Program-made: the position numbers and the translations under genes
Notes under the pieces: generated by a model
The model's database searches: none
The model's input: only the letters and a program-made list of their open reading frames with translations
What the model was told of the DNA's origin: nothing
NCBI GenBank assembly: GCA_039881145.1
Contig: JAYKKI010000148.1
Location: 255,501-319,500, forward strand
Length of the DNA: 64,000 nucleotides
Source of the DNA: Druceiella hillmani
Lineage: Eukaryota > Arthropoda > Insecta > Lepidoptera > Hepialidae
Reading direction: 5' to 3'
In this document: positions 14,766-26,833 of the stretch, piece by piece
Layout: the number at the start of each line of letters is the position of its first letter
Position numbering within the stretch: the first letter of the stretch is position 1

Positions 14766-14981
14766 TTGTCAATGCACGCGACAGCTCACATTATATCTCG
14801 GCAGTCACCAACTATCTGGGGAGAGCAGTATATCAGAAGCGTGTTGCGATATGAAGCGATCGGTTGTCGACCCGGCCTCGTTCCCACGTGTGAAATAAAC
14901 CCACCCCCAGGGCTATCCCGACATTTCCTGTCAATTGCCGTTTCCCATGTTTGTAATAGCCAATATAAGTTTTCTCGTTAG
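14766..14981. other. GC-richer island with overlapping short frames, function unknown
   Basis: This 0.2 kb stands out from its AT-rich flanks and has several CpGs (GCGATCGG, GTCGACCC, CCCGGCC). Both strands stay open over part of it: a plus frame of 71 codons at 14,766-14,981 and a minus frame at 14,833-15,030. Neither translation resembles a protein I recognise. It could be a conserved noncoding or promoter-like element, a single exon or an old repeat. Composition is the only evidence. Confidence 0.3.
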
Positions 14982-15967
14982 TCACAATCGTCATAAGGAG
15001 TACACGGCCTTTTTCCGTTAATATTGACATGTTTAACGCCAGATTCGTAGCTTATCAGAGTAACGATATTAGATAACTTAACAAAGTTTTCAGTCGCCTC
15101 TCTCTGTCTGTATATAGACAATTTTCTCAGTAATATTGATACGGATTTTATTCTGGGTTTTATCACTGCATAGTACCAACAGGACGGTTTAAATGCATTT
15201 TTAAGAATATTTTCTGAAAGTATTCGATATGTGATCGATGAAGTCGCGATATAAGTATACGTCGGAGAGGTGTCATAGCATGAGCTGCTTAAATCATTAG
15301 AAATATATGGAAATAAAGCATGGCAAAATTATTCCCCCAAAGACACGAAAGACCGTAACGGCGCATGTGTATATTACACTATATCCATAGCAAACGTTTT
15401 ATTTAGACAAAAAAATAATTTAATTCCATTTTCTAAACTTTATTGCACAAACAAAACTCCTGTTAAATTAGATAATATGTAATTCTATATATAAGGAAAT
15501 AACAAAAATGACAAAATGCATAACGTTATGTAACTTTTTTTAAAATAAAAGCTAAATGCAAACTTTTACCAACTAACTAAATTGTAATCATTCCTCTTTT
15601 GTAAGAAAAAAGTCTCGGAGCAAGAAGTTCTGTTATAAAAAACTTATTTATAGTGCAGATATTCAGAAACCAAAGTTGAGTTGAGTTTGCACAATTATTT
15701 TTACACTGCGTTATTGATTATTTTCCAATATTCTCTTTTACACGTCTACATCAGATTTATTATTTTAAATGGCCCCAAACCAAAGGCTATAGGGAGATGA
15801 TAATGGTGATTAAAGAAACTATCAAATAATAATCTTCTATTCGCCACATCCGTAATTAATTACCGCAGTGTAGTGGAGTGCCGTCCTACTGAAAACTCCT
15901 GTCTATTGAGAAAAATATCTTTAATGAAATTTAAAGATGGCTACCTAGAAGTTCAATGGTAAAAGTT
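14982..15967. other. AT-rich noncoding stretch, no gene seen
   Basis: Nothing recognisable. A slightly GC-richer patch at about 15,850-15,910 has no identifiable translation. Confidence 0.55.
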
Positions 15968-16029
15968 AATTGTGTAAATTTAAGAAAAGCTAGTAGATTT
16001 CTACTAGATTTTCTTAAATTTACACAATT
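15968..16029. repeat. Near-perfect 62-bp hairpin
   Basis: The whole segment is a snapback: AATTGTGTAAATTTAAGAAAA at the left is mirrored at the right, and the inner CTAGTAG / CTACTAG pair closes on a 4-base loop (ATTT). Only one mismatch interrupts about 29 paired positions. A short plus-strand frame (15,956-16,159) runs through it by chance. Confidence 0.9.
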
Positions 16030-17126
16030 TCTCTATAAAAAGTCACGTACAATAACTCATAGAGCAAGACAAGATATGCAATACCGAATTGTCTTAATGA
16101 CGTTCAGAGTATTGGGTTTTTGTATCCAGTATTTGATGTTCCCTTGGCTCCTAATATAATTCCTATTCACCAATATTTCTTCAAAGTTTTCCCGGCGTTT
16201 TACTGATTTCTACAATAAGTAAAAAATTCCGCATCATAAATTTCAATTCATTTTAAACTTATTTTATAATATCCAAATAAATGAAATTACCTTTATTTGT
16301 GTTATTTCAAACATCGAGTCGTTACATTAGATCGATATAGGCTTGATATGGTTATAAAATATTGAAAAAATTAATTTCTTATTAAATAATGCACCTTAAT
16401 GTACAATATCCAATGGGGATCGACAGCAAATTCCTTCATTGAATAAACAGCGATTACATAAATCCATTTTACGTAAATTTATTTCTACATAAATATGAAT
16501 TCAACACGCGGCCAAAACGTGCTACTCGGCTCGTAAAGGCGTCGTTTAATCCTTTTTCCCATACGAGATGAAAAATTTTAAAGTTATACGGCATATTTTC
16601 TAGGTTAAAGCCATTTAAATGTTTTACTCATAATAAAAATCACTATTTGTTGGCATTAAAATGTGGCTTATCGTTAAGATTTCTACTAACTCTATTATAA
16701 TATATTAATCTTTATTTCATATTCTGAGTTTTGTTTTGTTTTTGAGTTTATTAAAATTATTAATATTTTTGTAACTATATTTTCTTTTCTTGTTATGTAA
16801 ACTTCACTCAAGTATATTCTTCATTTTGTTTACAGGTAAATTTATATAGTCATATCAAGGTTATTTCATAAGAATAATTTTCTTTCCAAAAGTTTTCTAC
16901 TGCTATATATTAGAAAATGTTTCTAAAGAATCCCATGGCGTAAAAGCAGCTGAAGAGATTTTTATGGAACTTCGTTTTACATATTTTACTACCAAGTATT
17001 CCATGTGCGCGAGTCAAGTATGGGAGAAATATTTGAACGAATATATACGGTGTCCTATTATTCCATTAATAAAAGCTCATTTAAACAGATGCACACCAAA
17101 CTGTGGTATGGTGGTTGCTTTTGCTT
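16030..17126. other. AT-rich noncoding stretch, no gene seen
   Basis: No recognisable coding or RNA gene. A modest GC patch at about 16,505-16,550 (ACGCGGCC, GGCGTCG) has no identifiable content. The frame at 16,964-17,161 ends inside a hairpin and has no known domain. Confidence 0.55.
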
Positions 17127-17159
17127 ACAATCGTACCTACACATGTGAGGTACGATTGT
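17127..17159. repeat. Short hairpin, 12-bp arms
   Basis: ACAATCGTACCT at 17,127-17,138 is mirrored exactly by AGGTACGATTGT at 17,148-17,159. The loop is itself partly palindromic (ACATGT). Confidence 0.8.
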
Positions 17160-17499
17160 GAGGAAAAGGAATCATACTCGACTATTAACGGAAAGGGGTT
17201 GGGGGGAGGGTGAGTAAAGGGAAGCTTGTGAGCTTCTAAATGCCTTAAGTATAGTGTATCGTCGTGTGCTGTGAAAACCATTGGCCATAGGAATTTTGGA
17301 ACGGGCAATCAGTTTTAAATTTAAATGTCTATTAACTTTATTTTGTAATTATTATTTTACAGACGTGAGGAAGAATACAGTAGTTATGAATGTTTTGCAA
17401 TTTCACTGTAGAAAGTTAGACATTCCCAATGGCCCTTCTTTGTTCTTTATCGTACAAATGCCCAAGAATTATTTTGGGCAAAGTTTGAAAAGGATTCAT

Positions 17500-17501
<2 letters not shown>

Positions 17502-17596
<95 letters not shown>

Positions 17597-17597
17597 C

Positions 17598-17650
<53 letters not shown>
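17502..17650. repeat. Compound (TA)n/(GT)n microsatellite, about 150 bp
   Basis: Nearly uninterrupted AT dinucleotides run from 17,502, broken by single ACATA and ACATTTATA variants, and end in a (TG)n tract at about 17,636-17,650. The Ile-Tyr repeat frame that it creates is an artefact. The true length is uncertain because such tracts assemble poorly. Confidence 0.97.
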
Positions 17651-17651
<1 letters not shown>

Positions 17652-20340
17652 TTATGTGTATGATCCGTTTATTCGAGTTTCCAACATTAGAGTGGCCTTG
17701 CTAACATTATTTTCCTTGACAAGCTGTATATTTCATTCTTAATGGGTCGGAAAAGAAAATTAATTTTTCAATTCTTAAATGAAAATATTTTGCGTCTAAT
17801 GTTTTTAAATATATTTTCTTTCACAGCTTATTTCTTCCTTTGCTCGGATAGTTTTAACTTTTTGCAACATCAATAGCTAAAATGGAATTGTATAGAAATT
17901 CCCCGTTTTGCCATGATATTTATCTGCTCAATAACCTGATCGCAATTACACCAAAGTGTGGGTTCTCCATGGTATGTGAAATAATATCTATTCAAATATG
18001 TCGTCATTATTTATTCAACACAATTTAATGAGTTGTGTATTTCAAAAAATTACCTCTATTATAATTACACTAACATCTCTCTAATGTAAATGAATAAATA
18101 TAATAAAATATTACAAATAAAATAAATATCTCCTATGAATTAACGTCACAATTCCAATAGTGTAAATAATAAATGTGCGTTAGTTTTAACTTCACAAATA
18201 TCTCGAAGCAAAATAATAAAAATAATATTTCATAATAACCCCAACACTAATTAAATTCAAATAAATGGAAATGGCAGACATCATTTACAAAATCGATTTA
18301 CTCAGATCATAGCATCCAACCAATGACTCTGTGTGAACTGTACCCTAATGCGTATATACAATAACAAGACGAGAGGATGACATTCAATGGGCGCTGCGAT
18401 ACTTATAAATAATTCATCTAGACATACTGCCCGGACCCGCGCCACATCAGCACGGACAGCTGCTAGAGCCAATTTTCCAGTTCATCACTTCAAGCCCTCC
18501 CGTGTAAGCTTATAAGTCCTCCGTGAACCCGTATATAAAAATAAGTATATAACTGACCCCATATAAACGATAAGGTAATGAATCGACAAACGGGATACGA
18601 GACGTTGGAGGTAAGAAGATGTTTCAAAGAGAGGAAATAGTAAAAATAAATAGATAAAATTACAAGGGAAATGCAATCGCAGTTTTTTTTTACATTTACG
18701 TAATACAAACCCCTAATGAAACTTACTTACGCAGATAGACGTGAATCGAATATAATACGTCACAGAATTTGTCATAGAGACTAATGACGATAACACTTAA
18801 TTATTTCAAAAAAAGTAAAACCGGGCGCAAGGATTATTTTAGTGAGTGGTTATAGAAATACGCCGTGTAAGGTTTGCTTCCATTTATTGTTTTAATTGCG
18901 ATCTTTTAAATTGTTTTATACAAAACTGCAGTTTTATTTAAAAAGCCTCGATTTTTCAGTTTACGTGGTTCGAAATATATTGTGTTAAATTGAATCTCAG
19001 TAAGAAAAGGCGATGTATGCTTTTGAGCAACACCAAGAAGCATAAAAGTAAAAAATTATTGTCTTACCTTGCCCTCCTCCAGTTGTACATTCAGATGCAA
19101 GTTACAGGGACGTTAACAGGAAAAACTTAACTATAACAAAGAAGTTTATAACGAAAATTTTAAATAAATTTATCGGCTATAATTCTATAATTCTTTTTTT
19201 TTAATGTGTCATATATATGTTTATGAAATTACTTTTAAAAAAATTATCATTAATATCTTTCATGTTGTATTCAGATAATTTTTTTATTTCAATTATTCGA
19301 CATGTTCATACGGCACACATAAGTGGCCTTTCGAAACTTTTTCACTTGATGATTGGTTTAGCAAATTTAAAAAAATGTATATGACGTTCCGGTTCCTACA
19401 CACATCACTTTTCTCCAAATTAAACGATGTTTATACACGGGGTACTCATTTGTGAAAATAAGTTTAGTGGTTTAAAAGTTATGAGGTATGTATAGTAAGT
19501 ATATAAAGTAATATTTTAATAGTAAGTAATATTTTAATCTTCTCGTTTTATTCTTTAGTTTGGTACTCATTTCGATATTGTTCAAATGTAATTTTTATCA
19601 TCCAAGGAAATATAGTGGCCAAATTTTCTTGGATGATAACAATTATAGAACTATGAAAAAGCTTTTGTTAAAATCGGTACAGTAGTTTGATTCCTGGCAT
19701 AGAACAGGTACTCGTATATCAAAATTCATAAAAGAACTGCTAAAATGGTGAATCTTTCTTCTCATCTCACTGTGTTCGGATAAAAAGTAACATTTATCTG
19801 TCATTTTAATCTTAGCTGATGCCACGAGTCAGACGAGTTCATTATGTTCTGTTTCAGTCATTGACACGCAGACGATCTTTACTTTCGAACTTGTTTTTTA
19901 CTGGGCTTTTGCTTATGTTTAGTCAGCTAAAATTATTGAAAAAATAACAAAACTATAAATATCAGTCACTTCTATTTATTTATGTGATGCGATATTCGAT
20001 AGTTTTCTTTTTAATTAAACGAAAACTACAACCGTTACCTAAATTGTAAATTATTGTAATTTTTATGGTTCCGTAGCCAAATGGCGGAAAAGGAATTACG
20101 TTTTATAAATATTTTATTCCTCACGGACACCATTGTGTGAAAAATTAAAGAAATTGTTTTTTAAATACAATCAGGAAAACTAGTAAGTTCTATACTTTTC
20201 TTCCTTCGAGAGGCATGAGTGTGTGAAAACCATCCGCTCCTTCCTTCGTCCAAACTTTTTACCCCTGTAAATAAAAAGTCTAAAAATCAGGATAACGAAA
20301 TTTAACAATATTTCATTACAAAAACGTTACGATGATTTTG
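17651..20340. other. AT-rich noncoding stretch, no gene seen
   Basis: No recognisable gene. A GC-richer patch at about 18,375-18,500 has a TATAAAT motif (18,404-18,410) upstream of CCCGGACCCGCGCC, but I see no matching start-site motif at a sensible distance. A tandem duplication (AGTAATATTTTAAT twice) lies at about 19,507-19,540. Confidence 0.5.
19595..19639. repeat. Hairpin, 16-bp arms
   Basis: TTATCATCCAAGGAAA at 19,595-19,610 is mirrored at 19,624-19,639 with one mismatch and a 13-base loop. It is one of a series of near-perfect snapbacks in the window. Confidence 0.8.
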
Positions 20341-20360
20341 TTTTAGCAAAGATTTGCTAA

Positions 20361-20402
20361 CCCACCTGAAGATGTTGTAATACAACGAAACCTAAGTCGT
20401 GG
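20361..20402 (+). ncRNA. Hammerhead-ribozyme-like motif (type I fold)
   Basis: What I see: CCAC (20,362-20,365), core box CTGAAGA (20,366-20,372), one extra T, stem II GTTGT/ACAAC (20,374-20,378 with 20,382-20,386) around an AAT loop, core box GAAA (20,387-20,390), a short stem III region, cleavage-type triplet GTC (20,396-20,398), and GTGG (20,399-20,402), which pairs with CCAC as stem I. Order and spacing match the hammerhead consensus CUGANGA-stem II-GAAA-stem III-NUH. Hammerheads with very short stems II and III are known from Penelope-like retroelements and retrozymes, where they may act as dimers. Doubts are the extra base before stem II and the imperfect stem III (ACC/AGT here). Activity is inference. 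The motif begins a roughly 95-bp repeat also present at 57.4-57.65 kb. Confidence 0.55.
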
Positions 20403-20460
20403 TAAAGAACTTAAAGAAAGTAGGAATAATACTACATCACATAGTTTCATTTAATTGTGA
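20361..20460 (+). repeat. Single copy of the hammerhead-bearing repeat
   Basis: From stem I of the hammerhead-like motif to TTTCATTTAATTG, this sequence matches each arm of the palindrome at 57,437-57,650 with about six differences over about 93 bases. Similarity does not extend to the left of the stem I strand, where a separate small hairpin (AGCAAA/TTTGCT) lies at 20,345-20,358. The shape suggests the terminal piece of a larger retroelement, for example a Penelope-like pLTR, but I found no reverse transcriptase or GIY-YIG sequence nearby. Confidence 0.85.
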
Positions 20461-22208
20461 ATAATAAATTTGTACAAAATGAAAACCAAATATGTTCAAT
20501 AAAATCACTTTGGTTTTTAATTACTTGTGACAGACAAATTTACATTTTTTTGAAATAATACATTAAAAGATTGATACATTTTTCTTAAATATATTTCCAC
20601 CAGAACAGTTTTAATTTTTAATCCCCCTTTTTATAGCTCACATTTATTAGTTAATTCTACTAATTATGAGGTATTTAACGAAATGAAGAAATTTTATTTA
20701 AAAAAAAGTAAAATTCGAGTAAACATCAAGTGAAAAATTAATACATAAGTTAATTAAATAAAACATTTTATAAATCAGTAATTACAATGTTTATAACAGG
20801 TTAGGGTAGATTACTTCGCCATAAGCAATTTTATATTTTGAGTATAAAAATCTCAAATACTTTAAACACTATCACACTATATTCATTGATCTTATGTAAT
20901 ATATGTAAGAGAGATGTGCTAATCAGGAGCGAGTAGGTTTCCCTTGCCCCACTAACTTTGGTACCATTGGTTTCCTACTGAATTTGCTCTATTACGCATT
21001 CAGGGTTTATTATCTCTAGAACTTTGATTCGATAAGAAAATGAGCTCACCGTCTCTTATACTTCATATTCATCTCTTGTTAATCTAATGACATTTCTTAT
21101 TCATCTAAATGTGACAGTCCTCACTATACACGTACGTAACTTCCGGCACCTACCATAATATTTATTTTCTATACTTACATTCTCAAATATTTATTTGCCG
21201 TTCTATACTATCTCTGCTTGCAGTTCCATCCACTTTAGTCGAACTACACTTCTGAGCGCTCCTGCCCCGTATCAAAAGACTAATACATGATCTTATAACC
21301 ACTCACTCAAATTAATAAAGCTACCGATAGAAGTAAAGGTGGTAAAAACTTGTTAAGCAAAACTAATTATAAACAAAACTATGGAGAACAATGCGGTGTT
21401 TGCATTTTATTAAACGTAAGAATGCCACCGTCATCCTTAATCAAAGCATTTATTGATGTTCAAGTTGAAAATTTACAAAACTTATAGTTTTTAAACTTAG
21501 AAAGCTTAACACCGTCAAATAATAGATCGACTTTCTTTTAAAAACCATTTTTATCATTACGCAACTAGACCACTCGTCACTCGTGAAGTCATTTGTATTT
21601 GCTGTCTGTAAACTTACACTATTTTATAATTTCACTTGTATTATTCTCATTTCATCGGTAATACACCTGAGGCTAAAAACTTAATTTTCTTTATATCCAA
21701 AAATAATATCACCAAGACGATAATAATGTTATGGATCTTTGAATTTATTAAAAATCGTTTACTAAATCTACTTCATAGCCTTCATAGTATTTCGAATATT
21801 ATCATAAATAAAATACATCACTTAACAATTTTTATCTCGGACGTAAAAATGAATTTAGTTTCACTTTTCTCAGGAATCGCAATCACGAGTCGATTTTATA
21901 ACGTTTTAAGGATTCCGTAAAAAGGAACAATTTTTGACGAAGCCCATGAACGCGACCGTCTTTAATGGATAATTTATTGAAAAGAAGTCTGCGTCGAACA
22001 TGTTCAAATCTCGCGTTAACATAAATTGAATCAGACAGAAAAGAACTTACATTTTATTTCTTATAATATTCCAGTATTAACTAAGTTACGAAATGAGATT
22101 TTACAATTGTATTGAAATAGAAATAAGAAATATAAATATTATTAACAATAATAATTACAACTGTAATATAATTAATTAGATATTTAAATAATAATAAAGA
22201 AGGATGTT
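20461..22208. other. AT-rich noncoding stretch, no gene seen
   Basis: No recognisable coding or RNA gene. The plus frame at 21,636-21,920 (94 codons) is rich in I, N, L and S and has no domain that I know. Confidence 0.55.
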
Positions 22209-22274
22209 AAAAATTATATATAACATAGAAATATCTATAATATCATAGATATTTCTATGTTATATATAATTTTT
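22209..22274. repeat. Perfect snapback palindrome, 29-bp arms
   Basis: The 29 bases at 22,209-22,237 are mirrored without mismatch at 22,246-22,274, leaving an 8-base loop (TAATATCA). Directly to the right the word TTTTCAGATG occurs three times (to about 22,306), as if the edge had been re-copied. Perfect identity implies recent formation or homogenisation. Confidence 0.92.
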
Positions 22275-24122
22275 CAGATGTTTTTCAGATGTATAATTTT
22301 TCAGATGAGACGAATCAAACTAACCAAAATGTACGTCAAGAAGCAAAAGTCTAATAGATATTAATTAGTGATCACTAATAATATTATTCCTGCCTCGATA
22401 AAGCCGCATGTGGAAGATTAAATGACGGCATGCATCCATTCTGGTTAGATGGCTCGATGAATGGATAAACTCCGAAACAAAACTGGAATAATACTAATAT
22501 CTGTTATTGTTGTCTCACTGCTGACCCATTATGGTCAATTCTACGCAAAGTTCCGCGAAATTATTTACAATAATACAATTGCAATTAACATCTTTACATT
22601 TTTTATTTTACGATAAAAGTTTGGTGTAATTCTTTCTTATTGAATTATTATTATAATAAGTGAAATAAAACATTACCACTCGTTAGCAGATTATTAACAG
22701 GGAGCAGGAGGTTTTAACACAAAAAACTTCGAAAACCACTTCTATTAACAACAGAACTTATAACAAGGAATATTTTTCAACTTAACCGAAGTATTCGTAT
22801 TTTAAGCTTTTATATTGGATACAGCTACTTATATAGAAATTATGTAATATTAGGACTTTGAAAGAGACCTTAATAAATTAACCCGTTTAATTTGTTCTGC
22901 TGTACCTAAATGGGACAAAGTACCCACATATATTTAACTTTATTGTATATGTTAAACAGTTATATGTATTTGTAAAGTTAAGTAATGAAAGTTCTTGCTA
23001 CGAAGTATAGTTTCATACCAGTTATCAAAAAGTAGTTTTCATGCGCAATTTACGGGCAGTGTATAGTGTGAAATTATTTTTATTATTTAATATTTTCTTC
23101 AATTTCTCTCTCTAGATTTCCTTGTGTAAATTAGGGGAATCTATAATTTCACAGTTAATAAAAATTCAAAATTGCTTATACTCAAATATTTTATGAAATG
23201 TGTTTCCTTAAGCATGTTCTTACGAAATATTTTAGGGAAGTGTCTTCAAAAAGGTACAACAAGCGTATCACTACCGATGTTGTTATTATTTCCGAATCGG
23301 GATGAGCATTGGATGCTGTTTTACTCGGAGAATAGTCCGAAACAAATTAAAGAAAATACATTTTTTCTTTTGCTTTTTCATCATATCCCATTCTACCAGT
23401 ATGGCTGCATTTTGTAAATAAAATTGTTATTATTACTTTACATCTTATTTATATTTGGGGGTAAATAAGATAATATTTAAAAAATCTTACTCATTTGCGT
23501 TAGATATGTAAAAAATTCTAAATGATATTAGCTAATATAGCACTAGAAATATTATACGCATTTGCACTATATGAATACCATAATGAATACCATCTTACGA
23601 ATTAAACAAGTTTTTATTGAATTCAAACGTAGTCATTCAAATATTGATGATTGTTATACTAAGAATGATGTTGTTGACATTTTATGATAATGGCCAGAAA
23701 TTAATATTTTGTTAAACCCACAGATTTTTCTCTCCTTAATAACTTAATTAGGTTTGTTTATTCATTTATTTACATACTTTAACCTATTCAATTAAAACCT
23801 ATGGCGAACTTATTGCTATGAAAGCAATCTCTTAAAGTTAACTAGAACACCAGTCCAGCTCCGTTCGACGAGTGGCCGAGAATCAAAGCAGGATGTCCAC
23901 GATGCGCTGAACCGTCAAAGGTGGTACGCCTTGTGATCAACCCAACACACCACGTTGACAACGGAGAAATTACTTTAATACTTCTTTGCTTTTTTTATTT
24001 GTTGCTACCTAAAAATTTGTTACTTATGTTTAATAATTTAGTACAAAAACGAGTGTTGAAATAAATTTAATCATTATATTTTACAAGTATAAATAAACTT
24101 ATTTTCAATTTCCTTGACATTA

Positions 24123-24125
<3 letters not shown>
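22275..24125. other. AT-rich noncoding stretch with one GC-richer patch
   Basis: No gene recognised. The patch at about 23,845-23,965 is clearly GC-richer and contains GAGTGGCCGAGAATC, slightly like the start of a tRNA-Ser, but no cloverleaf or B box follows. In frame it reads as an unplaced, vaguely LINE-like stretch. The frame at 23,172-23,417 is not recognisable. Confidence 0.5.

Positions 24126-24167
<42 letters not shown>
24126..24167. repeat. (TA)n microsatellite
   Basis: About 20 uninterrupted AT dinucleotides. Confidence 0.97.
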
Positions 24168-24170
<3 letters not shown>

Positions 24171-24654
24171 ACATTATATAACAACTTTAGCAAAACAAGC
24201 TTTCAAAGAATAGATAATGTAGGTGAAGAAATTAAAACTTACAAAAATTTTGTGACGACCCACAATTAAAGCTTTGTATTTAAATGGCAAAAATGTAAAT
24301 CCAGTGTTGTTAAGACGAGACGAAATTAGAGATTTATGTTTAAATTACAAAAAAAATTTAAATTAATGATAAGTAGGGGGTTACAGGGAGATATTTATTT
24401 TTACACAAAAAATTTAAAACCTCGTTATTAAAATTATTATACATACTGAAATATTTAATAATGTTCAAATTTTGGTCATGATAAAAAAAAAGAAAAAATC
24501 GGTTCTCATATAATAACTGCAAAGAATGTTACACCGCGATTATCAAAGATACAGAGACACAGAAATTTAAAGCGAAAGACCGAATTAATAGAATACAAAC
24601 TTTCACATTCAATTATTTTTAGACACATTCAATTATTTTTCTACAGTTCTTGTG

Positions 24655-25090
24655 CCTGGATTATAACAGCCGCAGATAAAATACACATCAACGCCTTCGA
24701 GACGTGATACTGGGATGCATGCTCTTGGTATCTTACATTGCAAATAGGTCCTTCAAAAACGAGTTCATCATAAAAAAAATCTACGCCTAGGATTGGCTGT
24801 CCTTTACAGCAACGCATCGAGTTCTCAGACGCTGCGGCAATATTAATACAAAAAACCCTGATTATTGGAAAACAAGAACCTGAAGCGAAACATTCTACTA
24901 GGAAGAGTCGAGTGGAGAAGACCTCGTGGCCGCAGACCGGCTTGTTGGACCAACCATATGACCATTCACGAAACCGTTAACTTAGTGTAGGATGGCAACA
25001 ACTGGCATCAAGTAAAGTAAAGCAATACGACACCTATCGTTATTGGTTACGATCCTACTAATGAGGGAACAATTAAGGAAGAAAAAAAAT
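24655..25090 (+). pseudogene. Decayed 3' end of a LINE ORF2 (C-terminal RT region)
   Basis: Translation in shifting frames gives DKIHINAFET-stop-YW near 24,677, then, one frame over, a stretch ending KNEFIIKKIY, and later GRVEWRRPRGRRPACWTNH with DGNNWHQV. These align in order with the tail of an insect LINE protein: D-R-x-K-I-D-A-x-E-M-W-C-W-R-R, then GKVEGKRSRGRSPTRWTD, then R-x-x-W-R. The same region is better preserved at 51,975-52,330, which supports the call. Stops and frameshifts are frequent, so this is an old copy. The stretch ends in an AAGGAAG-type A/G-rich tail, as the 52.4 kb copy does. No upstream catalytic domain is recognisable, so it is 5'-truncated. Confidence 0.6.
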
Positions 25091-26661
25091 GAGATGAGAT
25101 TTGTTTTCGAATCTTTCCGTACTAAAAATTAGTTCAATTTTTTATAAATCTATTGACAAGAGTTATAAAACATATTAACAATTATAACAAATGTCAATAA
25201 AATCTTAAAACTTTAGATAACCCAAATTTTCATGGGATGAATTAGTTCTCCCAATACCGCAAGCATTGTTGCTGATATATAATTGATATGCCTCGTTAAC
25301 GTATTAAAAGTTCTTAATTTTATACAAAATTACTTGGAACCATCCCAATAAGGACAATATTTATAAACACTTCCATTTGCATAGAAGCAACACGCACGAA
25401 CTTACTTCCCCCTTGAAAAAAATTACATCACACGGGTTTTTATTATTTGTATAAATAGTGACCACCCTATAATTCTTAACCGAGATTATAACATTTTATT
25501 GAAACTACCAGCTGAAGCCTAATAAATCTACCTAATATATATAATATTTATATAAAACTAGTCGCCAAACCCCTATTCTGTTATGTTACTGCAATGCAAT
25601 TTAAAAATGTTAATCTAAATTGAACTGGACACATTTCCACCCCCTTCAATTTTTCATTATCGCTCACTAGGAGTCATTTATCAATTACGTCACATGAATT
25701 TCTCTCTACCTTCTATGTTAAAGGTTTTCATATTTGAGTGCGCTCTTCCCATCCTCTAGCATTAGTTCATTTATTATGTTACATGACGTACCGGTTGTAA
25801 TGTCACGTTATATATTAGTTAAAATAATGCTATAGAAATATGAATTTCGTATTTAGCATGAAACTTAGTAAATTAAACCTAATATTTCCCTTGACGAAAT
25901 CTGTTTTTATAACAAGAAAAATAAATAAAATACCTGCGTTAAAAATATGAGTACTATACTAATTTACAATGCTTGCAACGCAAACGTTCTTTTCATATTA
26001 TAGCCGTAATGTTATCAAAGTCTTAACTTCCCCATTCCCCTTTGGGACCATTTGCTCTCAACATACTTTTACCATCAAACCGTGATATAATTCACACATG
26101 ATCCTTACCCACATATTCAGAAAAAATAGATTGTACCATTTATCTACCCGGTCACGATACGATGGTGAAAATGTCATGTCAATCTCACAAATAACATTTT
26201 GCCACACCGTAAAGAACAAGCAAACAAACGAAACGCTTCTCTTCATATTATGATGCCAATGGAATTCTCACTCGTTAAACAAAACTATATTTTACTAGGC
26301 ATAACAACAAAAATACGTCAAACATTCAAAATTTAAAATAAGCATAAACAATTAGCAATTGTGTCGCGACTTTAAATGTATTCATTGTAGCCCAACGATA
26401 TTATATCTTATTTCTTGCAAACTTTTTTATTTTTTATAAAAGGACACAGTTTGCACTACGCTTAATTGGTGTCAGATTCTTAGGATTAAGTTGTTTTCTT
26501 CTGTGTTTTAGCGAATGAAATCAAATAAGAATGACAAAATTATCTAAACTCCGTAATGCTACTTTATCTAAGAGTTCAACATAAAGAGTTTATTATTGGT
26601 ATTTTAGATTTATATGAAAGTTTAAAAAACTTAAGGACACAAATGTTTCTTTTAAAATGTT

Positions 26662-26663
<2 letters not shown>
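25091..26663. other. AT-rich noncoding stretch, no gene seen
   Basis: No recognisable coding sequence. The minus frame at 26,058-26,246 has a hydrophobic start but no domain that I can identify, and I take it as chance. Confidence 0.55.

Positions 26664-26732
<69 letters not shown>
26664..26732. repeat. (TA)n microsatellite at the 3' end of the Jockey element
   Basis: About 34 TA dinucleotides with one GTATA interruption, directly next to the short poly(A) tail of the minus-strand retrotransposon. It is either target DNA, since the element seems to have entered a TA tract, or grew from the element's own tail. Confidence 0.95.
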
Positions 26733-26747
26733 TTTTTTGTGTTTATT
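26732..26747 (-). promoter_or_regulatory. Polyadenylation signal and A tail of the Jockey element
   Basis: On the minus strand AATAAA (26,747-26,742) is followed within four bases by seven A, after which the TA repeat begins. The signal lies about 90 bp beyond the ORF2 stop. The distance from signal to tail is shorter than the usual 10-30 bases, so the A run may be genomic or the signal may be part of an A-rich tail. Confidence 0.6.
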
Positions 26748-26833
26748 TGCAATTAGTTCCAAACTATAAGCAGATTTGTTCTATGTCGTTTTATCATTTC
26801 CAAGGAGCTCCTCAGCAGGAGACACCTCATCCT

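Noticed and set aside
17281..17742. 153-codon plus-strand frame rich in Ile-Tyr
   Set aside because: It is produced by the (TA)n/(GT)n microsatellite; outside the repeat nothing looks like protein. The same holds for frames at 26,556-26,896, 47,216-47,563 and 58,529-58,816.
18375..18500. Promoter or LINE-endonuclease-like patch with TATAAAT and a short open frame
   Set aside because: No initiator at a fitting distance from the TATA motif, and the translation lacks the defining endonuclease residues.
23860..23965. tRNA-like or SINE-like start (GAGTGGCCGAGAATC)
   Set aside because: No B box, no acceptor pairing and no anticodon arm can be drawn. The GC-rich patch remains unexplained, but it is not a tRNA.
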